Source: Cordia subcordata
Lineage: Eukaryota; Streptophyta; Magnoliopsida; Boraginales; Cordiaceae
Direction: 5' to 3'
Assembly: GCA_028554755.1 (NCBI GenBank)
Contig: JAPTOF010000006.1
Coordinates: forward strand, 5,202,501 to 5,266,500
DNA: 64,000 nt
Below are positions 23,281-35,599 of the stretch, one piece after another. Under the pieces are notes generated by a model. It searched no databases. It was not told where the DNA came from and worked only from the letters and a program-made list of their open reading frames with translations. The translations under genes and the position numbers were made by a program. How positions within the stretch are numbered: the first letter of the stretch is position 1; every line of letters begins with the position of its first letter.

Positions 23281-23599
23281 CTGCAGGAGAAAACTTCATA
23301 AATGATAAGCCGAAAATAGATAAGATGTAAATGCAGTCTTTAGTGACAATTGATGAAACAACTACATATTCAAGTACTTCAATTTCATTTCATGTACTCA
23401 CAAGTAGATGGACGGTCTTTGATTAAAAAAAAAAAATAGGAAAAATGGCTATCATTGCCATAATATTGAGCGAGGTCAAGTAAACCATGAGGATAATGTC
23501 AAAGGGAGGCATATGACAAAAGATAATCCTGGAAATAGAGACAACCAAAATACACTAAACATATAAAAACCAAAGATAAAACATATACACAAACTCAAC

Positions 23600-23735
23600 A
23601 TACTTCTCAGTCGTTCTCCTTGTTTGCATGTCCATCTTGTGAAAAATAAGCCAAGATCAAGTTTCCAATAAAGCAAATTTTGGATCAATAACTTGCATTG
23701 ATTCGTGAGTAAACTATGACAGGACCTGCATGACT
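23600..23735 (-). pseudogene. captured methylthioribose kinase exon (frameshifted)
   Basis: The minus strand after a 'ttttacag' acceptor reads, with indels, as HAGPVIV, then a THESMQVIDPKFA stretch, then LILAYFSQDGHANKEND, then a stop. These match the 'HGDLHTGSVMV...QVIDPEFAF' and 'LAFFAQDGHAN' segments of methylthioribose kinase. The middle 'YGPMGFDIGAF' portion is deleted. It lies upstream (minus strand) of the 23151-23280 exon, in the order expected for the parent gene. Confidence 0.65.
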
Positions 23736-25182
23736 GTAAAACAGAGTAAAGCAGAGCACAGGCATCAAAATTGCCAATGAGTTTAATAGTTATATGCTGT
23801 CTCAAGCCAAATCCTAACAGCAAATGTTTTCCCAATAGCTGATGGCTAAATCAAAATATTCTATCATCCTGCAGCCTCTGCTATGACCAGTTACTCCTTT
23901 TCTGAGATGACAGTTTGTAGTCACAAAGCTCTGTTCATGGGATGCTAAGACATGTCATGTCGACTCACACCCCCACTCTGAACAATTCTAAAATGGGATA
24001 ATTTCATACCCATCTCTTAGTATTTAAATACGCTGGAACTACTTATGGAGAAAAATGTATCAAGTGACTCAAAAAGGCCAACAGATTATGTAACAGTTTA
24101 CCATTACAGCCACTTTAATAACTTTAGGTTATCTGCTAACATTGATTGTTCAAGAATCACAGTTCACGGTCCACAATTTAAATTCTAAAGTATACCAAAC
24201 AAAGAAAAAGATAATATTGAGAGGAAACAGTTCATATTTCCTACCATGTAAACACCAAACTTCTGCCTAAAACCCACCAATCCACACTCAACAACGTTAA
24301 GTGTTGTATTTTCAAGAAGAGATTGAATTATAAACCAATCAAAGTTCCAATCTTGGCACTCAAAATCAAGATCTTAGCATGCATGTGTGTCTGTCATTGT
24401 ATATAATTGAATCACGTGCCACTTCAATATTCACATTAGCTTAGCAATGAATTATATTAACAGTTGATAGTAACCATAAATTAGAATTCAATTAAAAGAT
24501 CCACAAAAGATACTTCAAGATATTCAACAAATACCATGCAAAAATTACAAAATCAAAATTATTGCAAAGGATTGAAGATTTATGAACTGAAACTACAAAA
24601 CTTCAAAGCTCAATCAAACACCCAGGATTATTAGAAGCTAAAACACAATTACGCAAAAAGATGGAATAATTCAAAATATTTAAAGTGGAAACGAACAATT
24701 CAAGTTTATGCCAAAAGAATTCAAAGCTCACAATTATGGCAAGCAATAAAAGTTTCAAAACTCGATCTCTCACAATTAATGCAACCTAGAACACAATTAC
24801 AAAAAAATTCAACGACAACAAAATTGGAGATTTAAGAAGAAAAACTACAAAAGATTCCAAAATTCAATCCAAAACTCACAATTACTCGAAGCTAAAACAG
24901 AAATGACAAAAAAGGAAAATAATTATAACTCAAAGTATTGAAAACAAAACAAAAGCTAAAATTACTGCAAAAAAAGTGAAGTTTTTTTAGCTGAAACTGC
25001 AAAAATTACAAATTTCAATCAAAAGCTCACAATTACCCGAAGCTAAAACCAAAATTTTCGGGAAAAAATATAATTCTAAATGTTAAGAATATCAAAATTT
25101 ACGTAAACCTAAAAATCACATAAAGCCTATCAAATCAAAGTTAGTGATTACTTAACTAAGATTTAGATTCACATAAACCCTA

Positions 25183-25576
25183 ACCTAGATGATTAGCATA
25201 GATCTTCAAAGTCTAGGCTTGACGCATAATGAGACGAACTTTTCCAGTCTCCTTATCCTTCAACAGCTTCACGCTTGCACGGCCTTTCTCCTTCCACAGA
25301 TTTCCTTCTTTATCGAATCGGTTCAGCTTCAATTTTATACATAAGTTTTCTCCATAAATTTAAAAAGAGAAACTATAATTGAAGTAGATCGAGAGATAAT
25401 CGATAGTATTGAGTTAATATGTAGGTGAGAAAAGATGGTGTCTTCGTCCTCTTCGCCAGTGGTGACGGCGACCTCTTCGAGCTTGACGAGGGGAGCCCCT
25501 GAGCTCCGGTGTCTTTGTCCTCGGCTGCGACAACGGCGTCCTCCTCCTCTCTGAGCTCAGGATCGTTGCGGGCCAT
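25183..25576 (-). pseudogene. captured RanBP1 exons 1-2
   Basis: From the ATG at 25576 the frame reads MARNDPELREEED... EDKDTGAQ, then shifts frame into VKLEEVAVTTGEEDEDTI. After about 85 bp of intron-like DNA it resumes as LNRFDKEGNLWKEKG, then GKVRLIMRQ, a stop, and TLKIYANHL, followed by a donor-like 'ggttag'. These are successive landmarks of plant Ran-binding protein 1, which binds Ran-GTP and helps RanGAP in nucleocytoplasmic transport. The frameshift and the stop (Lys to TAG by comparison with the family) make it a non-coding passenger of the CACTA element. Confidence 0.8.
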
Positions 25577-26211
25577 TTTAGAGAGAGAAAGTAACGTGCG
25601 GGTAGAGAGAGAACAAGGATTGTCAAAAATGAGCAGAGAAGGGTTTGCGTAAAATGTCGAGGAAAAGAATTTATTATTATATTATTTCTTTTTCTAAAAT
25701 TTAAACTTTGATTTCTAAATCAATTGCTAATTTTAACGATCGATTACCGACAAAAAATAGGTCACAAAATATAGCGACTGACTTATAAATTTGTCACAAA
25801 AACAGCGACCAAATAGTTAGGTCGCTAAGATTAGCCACTGCGTTAAAATTTAGTCACTAAAAATGGTTCCAAATTATATTAGTCACAAATTTTTCAAAAT
25901 TATTATTTCTATTTTAAATTTGGCGACTAAATTACTATAATTCCACCGAAAATGTGGTCACTAATTAATTTTTTTTGCAACCGAAATATTTGCATTTGCT
26001 AAATCAGTTGCTAAAATTAAGTTTTAGTGACCAATTACGGTTGCTAATTTTTGGTCACTAAAAGCTAATTTTCTAGTAATGTATAAGATCTTCTTTGTAA
26101 GTGTTTCTATGTGTGATGTTATGTTTTTATGTCTCTTTAATAATAGCTAGGACTGCATCCACCATATTTTGCTTGTCTTACATTGACACGTTGGATATAT
26201 GTCTTATCGTG

Positions 26212-26570
26212 TTTTTTTTTTTTCTAAATAAGCAAATGATACATTAAGAGAAAAAGAATTTATATCAAAGTTCCAAGGAAAACAAAACCCTAGGCTAGGA
26301 TAATCCTATCCATATGCCAAGCTTTACAAATTCTCCTATTCAAATTACTAATCCTAACCTTTTACGAACTAAAAGATTTTGCTTTACATAAAAAATAACA
26401 GCTTCAAGCAGTTGTTTTTCACTCCAGGCCAATTGTTCATGCCTTCTTCTATTTCTTTCTTGCCAAATGTGATACACAACAGCCTTAAAAAACACAATTT
26501 GATGATGGACGCACGAAGAGAATTATCTCAACACTTCATAGTCAACCAGTTTGAGACATCATTCTATTTA
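26212..26570 (-). mobile_element. LINE 3' end, 5'-truncated
   Basis: The minus strand ends in a poly(A) tract (plus-strand T run at about 26213-26223). Upstream of it the strand encodes KAVVYHIWQERNRRRHE, the C-terminal signature common in plant L1 reverse transcriptase ORFs. A frameshift separates it from the preceding 'SLRASIIKLCF' segment. No longer ORF remains. Confidence 0.7.
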
Positions 26571-28409
26571 AATAGCTAATGGGGCCCATTAGACATCTTC
26601 TTTCCCTTCTTCCAAAGTCGAAGGGTGAAAGAATACTAAAAAAAGAGATGTTCTCTACTCGTGTTTGTTTAGTTGGTATTGAAAGGCACATATTAGTTTT
26701 TCTTATTTGCCTAATTTCCTAACTCTTTATGAGTGGTGGGTATTATGATTATAAGTAGCTTTGTTTGCCATTTATAGACCATGACGAACAAGATGTTGCA
26801 CTTTGCACAGCTCCATACTAACCTGAAAGATGCTTGCATGATTGTCTGAGTGGCGCATCTTTGGGAGGTTATGCATAATAACTATCCAGATCAACATCTC
26901 CGATTGATTTGCTACTTCTAGACGAAACGATCTCCATTTTCTTTATCTGTTGGGTTTTCCTTTGGTTCATGTCTGAACTACAATTGACTGTATTTTTTGG
27001 GTCAATCATCTTATTTTCCTTTGTCACAACTTTTACATGAACTGACATGACCTGATTCATTCCTATACTTGCTTACAATTTTGTGCCCCCACGCGTGCAA
27101 CGTACGAGGCAACCACTAATATTCTCTTTGTTTGTGGATTGATGCTTTAGGTGAGCAGTGAGGCTGAATACACAACATGTCTAACTCTAGATTTGATGAT
27201 ATTATAAATTAGTCCATAATTGAATACAGAGTTGGGTACTCCACCCAGCTAAAGTTATAGTGGGCAAGTTTTCTTGATAGAATGATCTACCTAGGTCATT
27301 ATAGGGTATTTTTGGACTTCGCTTCTAGTGCATGCAACACGTATTTAAGGTTATTTTTCATATTGTATTTGTAATCTTTGCTTGAGATAAACCATATTTC
27401 ACAAATGTTGGCTTTCGAAATTGATTTCGTGATTTTGGTTTTTGCTTTTTCAAACTTCCTTTGTTTTCAATTCTTTTTTGAGAAACTGTTTATGTCTTTG
27501 TTATTTTGAAATTTATTAATAGATTTGGAAAAACATATAAAATAGAAACTTCCGTTTATGAGTACTTGAGGAGATGCTTTTAGGTCTATAATTGAACTGA
27601 AATAGCACATATCTAACAAAACTTCGGGCTTGTGTTCTTTTCCCTCTGATTGCATCCCACAAAAATACTCAACGCCATACGCCTTTCCTCATGACACAAC
27701 CTTTAACCCTTCATTTGCTTCTGTTTGCTTTTGCTTTCTGTCATAATTTGTGGGTTAGTCACTACTTACATGTCACTTCAATAAGCGATCTATTGAATTT
27801 TTAGATTAATTTTTTTTTTAATGTTTACAGATTTTGACATGACTATATGTATGTGTTGTGATCTTATAGTTGCATCTGGTAACTGTTACAGGACTTTTTT
27901 TTTTTTTTAAATATTCTGACATGTGCTTTTACAATGCATGTAAAGATTATGTCGTCTTCTTGCTTTTGGTTATGTTTAAATGTTTCGTGGTTTTATACTT
28001 AATCATTGCATGTCATATCTTTAGATTTGTTCTGTTTCATTGTGTTTGATATGTTGACAGTTTCATCATGAACTTTCGAAACTTTAATTCCATTTGCATG
28101 CAAAAGCTTTGAAGCAAAAATTGTTCCCACGAGATAAAACAATTCAGTTATGCACATAGGTGTGGAGAAGAAAAAATGTTGGCAAATAAAGTAAAGAAAA
28201 TCGAAATTTAAATTGTTAAAATCTACTTTTCCTGCCGTCGAACCTATTTTGTTTGGACGACGAGGTTAAAGTAGTACCACTATGTAATTAGTGGCGGATC
28301 CAGAATTTTAATTGAGGGGTGGCAAAAAAAATATCCATTTCATGCATGTCATTATATTTAATATAAGTAATGTAAGCAACAATTATACTTAATATAAAAG
28401 CCAGCACAA
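26571..28409. other. intergenic DNA, no gene seen
   Basis: Mixed-composition noncoding DNA. No frame is supported by a recognisable motif. Near 28286 starts a 'gtggcggatccagaatttta' dispersed-repeat edge that leads into the fold-back at 28410. Confidence 0.4.
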
Positions 28410-28861
28410 AATAAAAATTCTTTAAATTTGGTCCTTATTGTTTATAAAGAAGTGTCAGTTTATTTTTTATTATTTTAAAAGTGACTCACTTGGTCCTTAA
28501 TATTTGAAAAAAAAAGTCAATTTGGTTCTTGTTATTTAAAAAATAACTTATTTGGTCCTTAATATTTGTAAAAAATGTCAATTTTTATTCTTGTCAATTG
28601 GTTAATTGACTATTACATGACCATTTTTAGAGTCAAATGGGGATCAACTAGGTTACCTTTTACAAGTATTAAGGACCAAATATATCACTTTTAAAATAAT
28701 AGGGACAACCAAATTGACACTTTCTTTAAATAATAAGGGCCACTTTTTGAATTTTTCCCACAAAATAATTTAACCATGTTTGATTAAACTACCCTCCATT
28801 TTCTTTTTGAAACAATAAGGTATAAAAGCGTATAATTTGAACTAGTCATTTGTATTAATGC

Positions 28862-28894
<33 letters not shown>

Positions 28895-29515
28895 CAATAA
28901 GAATAAAGGAAAGTCCTATTTTTAACAATTAACAAGATTGCTTCATAATAATATAGACTTTTATTTTTCACTTCAATGTGAAGTTTATTTGCTTAATGAC
29001 ATGCCAAGTTTTAGATCAATGACCAAAAAAAATTTATTACAAAAATAAAAAATAAAAAAGCTCTTTCTTTTACAATTGACAAGAATGAAAAGATCAAGTT
29101 AATTAATTCACTCTATGGAATAAGATATCAATAATACACATATAAACATGAGTGATCCGTACAAAAGTAGTTAAAAATAAAATCAAAGAGAAAAATATTA
29201 ATCTAATTTATAGGTAAGAAGCTTTTGAACTTTTTGTGATAACGATTCGTAAACAAAGTATAACTTGTGAAAAGAGGATAATAAGGAAAAGAGAGTTCAT
29301 TTTGGTTCAAAAAGAAGAAAAGTTAACTTTGGAATACTGAGAAAATAAATATTAAAACCTAAATACCCTTTTGCTTTTGTAGGGCGGCTGAGATGATAAA
29401 TACTAGTTAAAAGAATAAATAAAAGACAAAGCAGCAATTACTAGGCGGCCGAGATAATAAATGATAGTTAAACGAAAAAATGGCTGAGATAATGAATGCT
29501 ATAATAAAACTAAAG
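28410..29515. repeat. orphan UGT spacer unit
   Basis: Homologous in order to 17935-19260: fold-back repeat (28410-28765), then 'tataaaagcgtataatttgaac', a (TA)n run (28865-28893), the 'caagttaattaattcac' spacer, and two to three copies of the 'ggcggctgagat' minisatellite (29383-29500). No UGT follows, so this is the surviving 5' flank of a lost or displaced unit. Confidence 0.7.
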
Positions 29516-30622
29516 GAAACTCAACCTAATTTAAACATGAAAGAAGAACCATCAATAAACATCATGCAAGTAAGAGATAAGCATTTAAAGCGTAAATTAA
29601 ATATGCATCTTCACTTAGACATTTTATTAAATATATAGACATATACGATTATCAATATATAGACACATAAACTCATGTCATAAATCAATGTAAATAAGTA
29701 TGTATTAAGAGCCATAGATACATACAAATCCTTTATTCAAACCCTAATCTAATATATAACATCAATCAACCCTAGGTCTAACTTAATTGTAAAGCATATT
29801 TACAAAAATAAGAAAAGGAATAAGAAACACCCCATTCAACCCTTGCTCAAATCCAAAGAAAAACCCTTCAATCTCTTGTTAGAAGCTTTAATCCAAGCTT
29901 GGTTTGGTGCGGAATAGTGCTTTTAAGTGTTTGATGAAGTGGCAAAGGGTTAAGGTTTATTAGGGTTTAAGAAAATAAAGTTCCTCAGCTACAAAGGCCT
30001 AAAACAGGCTACTTATAGCTACTAAATTGTGACAGCTGGTCAACTGGATCTTCATGCTCAACTGACTGTATAGTAAAGCTCTATGGTCTTGTCAGTTGAC
30101 CTAGCCGATTGATCGATATTGCTGCTTTGCCTGTTTGTTATGCTTCCTCTGCATTCTGTTTTTTTTGGGTGACTTATCCGGTCAACCAGCTCTACTATGG
30201 AGCTCAATCAGTACTATCAGATTGCTCTACTTTTTATTCTTTTTTCTTTCGATCTTTATTCATTAGCTCATTTCTTCCTTGTGTAAGGTTGAACCCTTCC
30301 AAAACTCGCCTAAAATGCGAAGTATGGCAATTACTGTAGTGTTTATGCAATTATTCACCTTATGTACAACTATTAACAAACATACATAGACCTTGTACTA
30401 AATGCAGTTAATTATGCTCTAAACATCTCTAAATGTGCAATTAAACACTATGTACAAGGACGTACAAATCACACACATCAGGTTACACACCGATGGGAGT
30501 TCAATGTTAGTCCCTCGAACAGTCAAGTCATTAAGTATTTACTGAAAGTATATATTAAAGAAAGAGGAGAAAGCTTCTATATTTTGAACCTTTTTTCAGG
30601 TAGAATGGCTTTCACCTCTTTG
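29516..30622. other. intergenic DNA, no gene seen
   Basis: Noncoding. An inverted echo ('gtcaactggatcttcatgctcaactgac' near 30036 and 'ccggtcaaccagctctac' near 30178) and a T-rich tract are present. It may be part of an older retroelement, but no ends could be defined. Confidence 0.35.
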
Positions 30623-30627
30623 TTATG

Positions 30628-31915
30628 TGTTAGCTAAATATTCTTTATTGATTTTGATGATGAAAATATGTATATGCATTATTTGATTAAACAGCTTCTT
30701 GTGAAATGAGATATTATATGAAGCTTGGAAAATATGAAGATGTGCATAAAGGATCATTTGAAGAAGAGAAAAGATAAGAAGGCATAAGGAAGAGAAGAGA
30801 AGACATAAGGGGTACCGGATTTATTTTTTTCTTCTTGCTCTTCTTGTGAAATGCCTATATACTGTATAGACTTGGCTCAAAACATTCTTCCTTATCATTG
30901 CAAAATTTTTCAAGTCTTGCACTTTTAAAATATGCACAAAAGTATTTGAATACACACATTGAGACAAAATGAGTTTTTGGGGTGTTTTCATTCACAACAT
31001 GCGTTTACATATTTATTCAAAATTACTTGGAGTTGTGAAAATACACTTGAGCTTGTTTTTCAAAAAAAATCTGGCTTTACTTCACATTCTGGAGTGGCCG
31101 AACCCCCAAGCCGGTCGACCGGCTGACCTGGGTGGTAGCCCGGCCTAATCAGAAAGTGAAAGAAAAAGCCGGTCGACCGACTAAGGCGTCCGGCCTAGTC
31201 AGAGAAGTGAAAGGCAAGCCGGATGACCAAGACGGTCGACCGGCTGAACGGGGGCTGTAATAAATGCACTAGCCGTTTCTTACCGTTCTGGTCGAGATTT
31301 TCAATCTTCCTTCACCTACCAAATCCCTAACCCTCAAATCTCTATAAATACACATTCAAATACAAGTTCTAATAAATCAATTGAAGTGTGCAAAAGCTTT
31401 TATCATCATTCAATACTTCTTGAGCCATTCTTGCAATATATTGAGCTTTCAAGAGCTTATTATTTTCTCTTCTTGCGGAAATTTTCAGATCCAATCTCTT
31501 TTCATTCTTGAGTATTCACACTTTGAGAGCTTTATTCATTGTGAGATATATCTATTGTAGCTTGTAAAAGTGTGAGGAAATCCTATAGAGAAAGTCTCTT
31601 GGGTTCTTTGAAGTGAGACTTCAAAGAGGTTGTAAAAATCTTGGTTTGTGCTTCACCAAGTTTTGAAGAAGCATTTTAGTGGAGATCCTTGAAGTCCTAA
31701 GGGGAGATTCCTTGGGCGGTGGACGTAGGCTTGGCCGAACCACCTAAAAATCGTTTGTCTCTCTTCTCCTTGCTTTTAATTTCATTCTTATTACCTTGCT
31801 TATATTGTGTTTGATATATTGCTTGTTAGAGTTGTAAATTTTCTGTAAATTTTAAAAACGAAAATTAGTATTAATATCTTAATTCACCCCCCCTCTTATA
31901 ATATTTGCACCCACA
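30628..31915 (+). mobile_element. solo LTR, 1288 bp (copia, SIRE/Maximus-like)
   Basis: Begins TGTTAGCTAAATATTC, ends ATTTGCACCCACA, and is flanked by a perfect 5 bp duplication TTATG (30623-30627 and 31916-31920). It has a TATA box (ctctataaatac at about 31340) and a 'taattcaccccccc' block near the 3' end, a feature I associate with large plant copia LTRs. No primer-binding site or polypurine tract flanks it, so internal DNA was removed by LTR-LTR recombination. Confidence 0.88.
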
Positions 31916-32049
31916 TTATGCTCTGGGGATATTTATAGCAAGTTATTTGGGACAACTAGACCCGAGAGATATCTTTACAGCTGGCATGCAAATGCTCAGT
32001 GGGGGAGAGTTTATCGGGTCTCGAGCGTCGAGAAGACAACTCATGGTCA

Positions 32050-32225
32050 AGGTACAATGTCCTTCAGTAATCAGGATGCGATGCTCTCCTATGATCAGGA
32101 TGCGATGGCCTATGATGATCGGGGTGCGACATCACCTTATGATCGGGATGCGACAGCTTACTGTGATCAGGATGCAATGTCACCCTGTGATTGGGATGCA
32201 ACGTCCTACTGATCAAGATAGCGTT
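32050..32225. repeat. minisatellite, ~26 bp unit (gatcaggatgcgatg)
   Basis: Six to seven tandem units of the form 'tgatcaggatgcgatgtcctac', with substitutions. The open frame running through it is an artefact of the repeat. Confidence 0.85.
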
Positions 32226-33384
32226 TCTTGATCAAGATAATGCCTGGGAAATCAAGATGACATCTGGGGCCAAGACAATTTCACAAGTAACCGTGTTTAG
32301 CTAATTCCAGTCAAGCTGGATCTGGTCAGGGTAGGGCATAGCTAGATCCCTATTATTAGCCCCTTTAATTACGGCTGTACGTGGAGCTTTGCCAGGTTGG
32401 GCATGACTAAACTACTTTGGTAGATTACCTAATCCTTTACACGGTCGTTCTTCTCAGTTTTACTCTTGACAAAAGGCGTCCAATCCATATTTCTAGTAGA
32501 AATTACCTGTTAGGGGCCTTGCTAGAGTTTACCTTGTTTCATAACTTTAAGCCTTCGTCCTTTGTGATTTATCTATAAATTATGATCGTACTGACGATGG
32601 GACCAGATTAAGAATCTTCGAAATGATCCAATTACGAGTTCTTGATTTATGTTGACTAGTATCATGAGACATTTATATTTAGAACTCTTGGGTTCGTTTT
32701 AAATAGGAGTTATTCTTTCTGCCCACCTACAAATCTTGAGTTCAATGTTGATTATCTTGAGTCGTATAGTTTAGACTCTGTGATCAACTCTAGTTGATGC
32801 TTTCTTCAAGAAGGGCATTCTTAGCAATATAAACTGTCTCAAGCTTACAGAATTAGTAGCCCCTTTAGTTCTAATTGAATCATGTAGTGGGCCGGGTGGA
32901 ACAAACTAGTGAGTGTAAATCTATAAGCCAATGATAACTCAAAATTATGACTTTCCCCAAGAGCCAAGATGACTCTTAGCTTGTCTTTGACCTTTCACTT
33001 GCTCTTAGGGACCAAGCCCCTTATTTCCTTCTCTCATAGCGGTATTTTCTTTGTTTATCAAATTTGGGCTATGCACCTACAACCTAGCCCCTTGGCTTGA
33101 TTCATTGTTTCAGAAGTTGAGGCTCATCGAAGAATATTAAGTCATAACTTTGCTTTCTTCTTTCTCTCTTTTATTTCTCTATGGCTTAACTTGCCAAAAC
33201 TTCAGCTTGATAAGATTTTTTCACTTTGGTTTGATCATGCTATAGTATAGTAATATTGTCGATCTAAAAGATTATAGGGGTTTGTAGCCTTCGAATGATT
33301 AGAACTGTAGCCCATTGAGGATTGTGGCCTTTAAATGATTCGAACTATAACTCATCAAGGCTGGTGGCCTTCAAACGATTTACG
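32226..33384. other. noncoding DNA between minisatellites
   Basis: No gene. Near 33270-33380 a unit 'gtggccttcaaatgattcgaac' recurs three times, a prelude to the next array. Confidence 0.4.
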
Positions 33385-33790
33385 TTGTAGCATGACTATG
33401 CTTGTCGCCTTAGATAAGTTCAAGCTATGGCTGCTTGTGGCCTTAGATAAGTTCGAGCTATGGCTTTTTAGAGGCACATCGCCTTTTGATGTGTTCGAGC
33501 TTTAGCTCTTTAGAGGCTCATTGCCTTTTGATGTTTTTGAGCTTTTAGCTCTTTGGAAGCTCTTAGACGTTCGATGTTTTTGAGTTTTTTAGCTCTTTGG
33601 AGACTCATCGATTTTTTTTTTATATTTTTGATCTTTTAGCTCGTTAGAGGCGCTTCGCCTTCTGATATGTTTGAGCTTTAGCTATTTAAAGGCTCTTTGC
33701 CTTTTGACATTTTTGAGCTTTTAGCCCTTTAGAGACTCTTGGCCTTTTGATATGTTTAAGCTTTAACTCTTTAAAGGCCTATCATCTGTT
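33385..33790. repeat. minisatellite, ~55-60 bp unit (gagctttagctctttagaggc)
   Basis: About seven degenerate units, each with 'ttcgagctttagctctttag', then 'aggctcattgccttttgatgt'. Noncoding. Confidence 0.85.
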
Positions 33791-33799
33791 GGTATATGA

Positions 33800-34125
33800 T
33801 TAGTGGTCAGAGGCTAAGGCGACATGTCCTGATTATTGTGAGTTCACGGTCGAAGGCTAAAAGGGCATGATCGGTTTGTCATTGAATTCCCTTTTTCGTC
33901 AAATTCTCGGTCAGAGACTAAGGTGGCTTGATCGGGTTGTTGTCAACTCTTGGTCAGACGTTAAGATGGCATGACCGATTTGTTGTCGAATCCCCGGTCA
34001 GAGGCTAAGGTGGCATGACCGAGCTATGGTTGAATTTTCTATCAGAGGCTAAGGCTGCATGGCCGGTTTGTTGTCAAATTCCTGGTCAGAGGCTAAGGTG
34101 GCATGATCGATTTGTTGTGGTTAAG
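33800..34125. repeat. minisatellite, ~45 bp unit (ggtcagaggctaaggtgg)
   Basis: About seven units of 'ggtcagaggctaaggtggc', then 'atgaccgatttgttgtcgaa'. Sequence-unrelated to the two arrays before it. Confidence 0.85.
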
Positions 34126-35599
34126 TTATGTTCTGAGATGTTCAGCATGTTTGTCTCTTTAGATTTGCATTGGTGATCTCCGTGAGCTTCATTTCCTTAA
34201 TCATGTAAAACTTTGGAAGATATGGCCAGATAGAATACAATAGTATGTAAGCATCATATAGTTTTAGACCTTGCCAAAATCCTTTAATGATATGCAACTT
34301 GTATGCCGTAAAGTGCTGATTGAATTCCATGGTGGAATATCACATTCACCGGGCATACCATGTTACCTCGCATTTAAAGTAGAAAGAGAAAACGTAACAA
34401 CAGCTAATGTCGGGTTATGATTAAAATGCTCCAAGTAATGCCCAGGCAGTGTTATTGTGCCATGATGCTTGGTTTTCGACTTTTGTGGTAGGCCATGTAC
34501 AATAACCCCATACTACTACTTACGGGCGATATATGAAGTGTCATTAAATGAATTTTGCATATGGCCATTAGTTAATAATCACATGGCTTATAGTTGTATA
34601 ATGCCATTTGATAAAATCTATTATGTTGTGTTGTTATGCCATATATTGAAGCAATTTTGTCCATGTAATAAGATAATGCAAGTTAGGGTTTATGGCATAT
34701 TAGCAATTATATACATATCAGTGTTTTTGAAGTAATAGAAGCAAGGTAGTTTAACCTGGGTGTTCAAGACTTGCCATTTCTATCACGTACGTGGGCGTGA
34801 TCATCTCAACGCTTTATAAGCTGGAAACTTGCATCGGGATCGACGATCCTGTACATCTTCCGATGTGCCAACAATACCACTCTATCCTCCTTTGTTTGAA
34901 AAATGAGAACTCTTCAAAGAATAATGTGGCCGTTAAGGCCACCTCAAGAAAGCCAAGTTGCTTGAAATTATATGCCAGGGCAACATATGGTTGTCGTCTT
35001 TGAGACTTAAGTGGTCGAGGAAGTAAACATTTGTGAGGGTTGGTTCTAGAATCAAATCATGAACTGGATTTTGATGCCAAAGCCATTCCATCATTGACTG
35101 TTCGATTTTTAGCTTAACAATGGTAGAACCCAAACCACTTACAACTTGATCATGATAAGTAAGAAGCTTGCATTGGAAATGACCCCGTACATTTCATGAT
35201 AACTAGCCTGAATGCTTTGTTGCTCGTTTTGAGGACAACCCATGCCGCTTGAATACTTGATAAGAACCTAAAAATCAAATGACCCAGGTTTGAAACTTAC
35301 CGCCACTCAAAATATTGAAAAAAAGATTCACGTGTAAAGCCCTAAACAAATCACTCCTGTATATGAGAAAGCGTAGCTTAAACTTTTAGTTGAGTTGGTG
35401 ACTCCAATAAAGTCTTGGTTTAGGGGTTAGGTTATCTTTAATGTTAGAAGGTTTAAAAATGGTGAATTCCTATATTAATAAGATCATTTATGAAACTTAA
35501 TGAGTGCAACATATTACCCATCAGGAAACATGATAAATAAATAGCTGAGATAACAAATTACTAGCTAAAAGCCCTTTTTTTTTATAGGATAATAAAAAG
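34126..35599. other. intergenic DNA, no gene seen
   Basis: Open frames up to 88 codons lack recognisable motifs. Near 35470-35525 ('attaataagatcatttatg ... gcaacatattacccatcag') is a decayed relative of the right end of the 4871-5924 element. Confidence 0.4.

Larger units (their letters stand above)
21572..26081. mobile_element. 4.5 kb Pack-CACTA element carrying two host-gene fragments
   Basis: Left terminus CACTAATAGAAAACTGGC and right terminus, reverse complemented, CATTACTAGAAAATTAGC. Both are flanked by the 3 bp duplication TAT (21569-21571 and 26082-26084), the CACTA/En-Spm hallmark. Both subterminal zones (about 21600-21960 and 25690-26060) are packed with 'tagcgaccgattttagc / ggtcgctaa' motifs in both orientations. 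No transposase frame is visible. The interior instead holds minus-strand exon pieces of RanBP1 and methylthioribose kinase, and a nested Tourist MITE. It is non-autonomous. Confidence 0.9.

Noticed and set aside
23476..23835. 119-codon hydrophobic minus-strand frame inside the CACTA element
   Set aside because: It crosses the intron-like DNA and frameshifted methylthioribose kinase exon in the wrong frame; not a real gene.
31905..32231. 108-codon plus-strand frame with repeated 'MIRM'
   Set aside because: Translation of the 26 bp minisatellite, with no conserved domain and a start inside the LTR/TSD junction.
33385..34125. CRISPR-like regular repeats
   Set aside because: Units are directly tandem with no unique spacers, degenerate, and in a plant nuclear genome; they are minisatellites.
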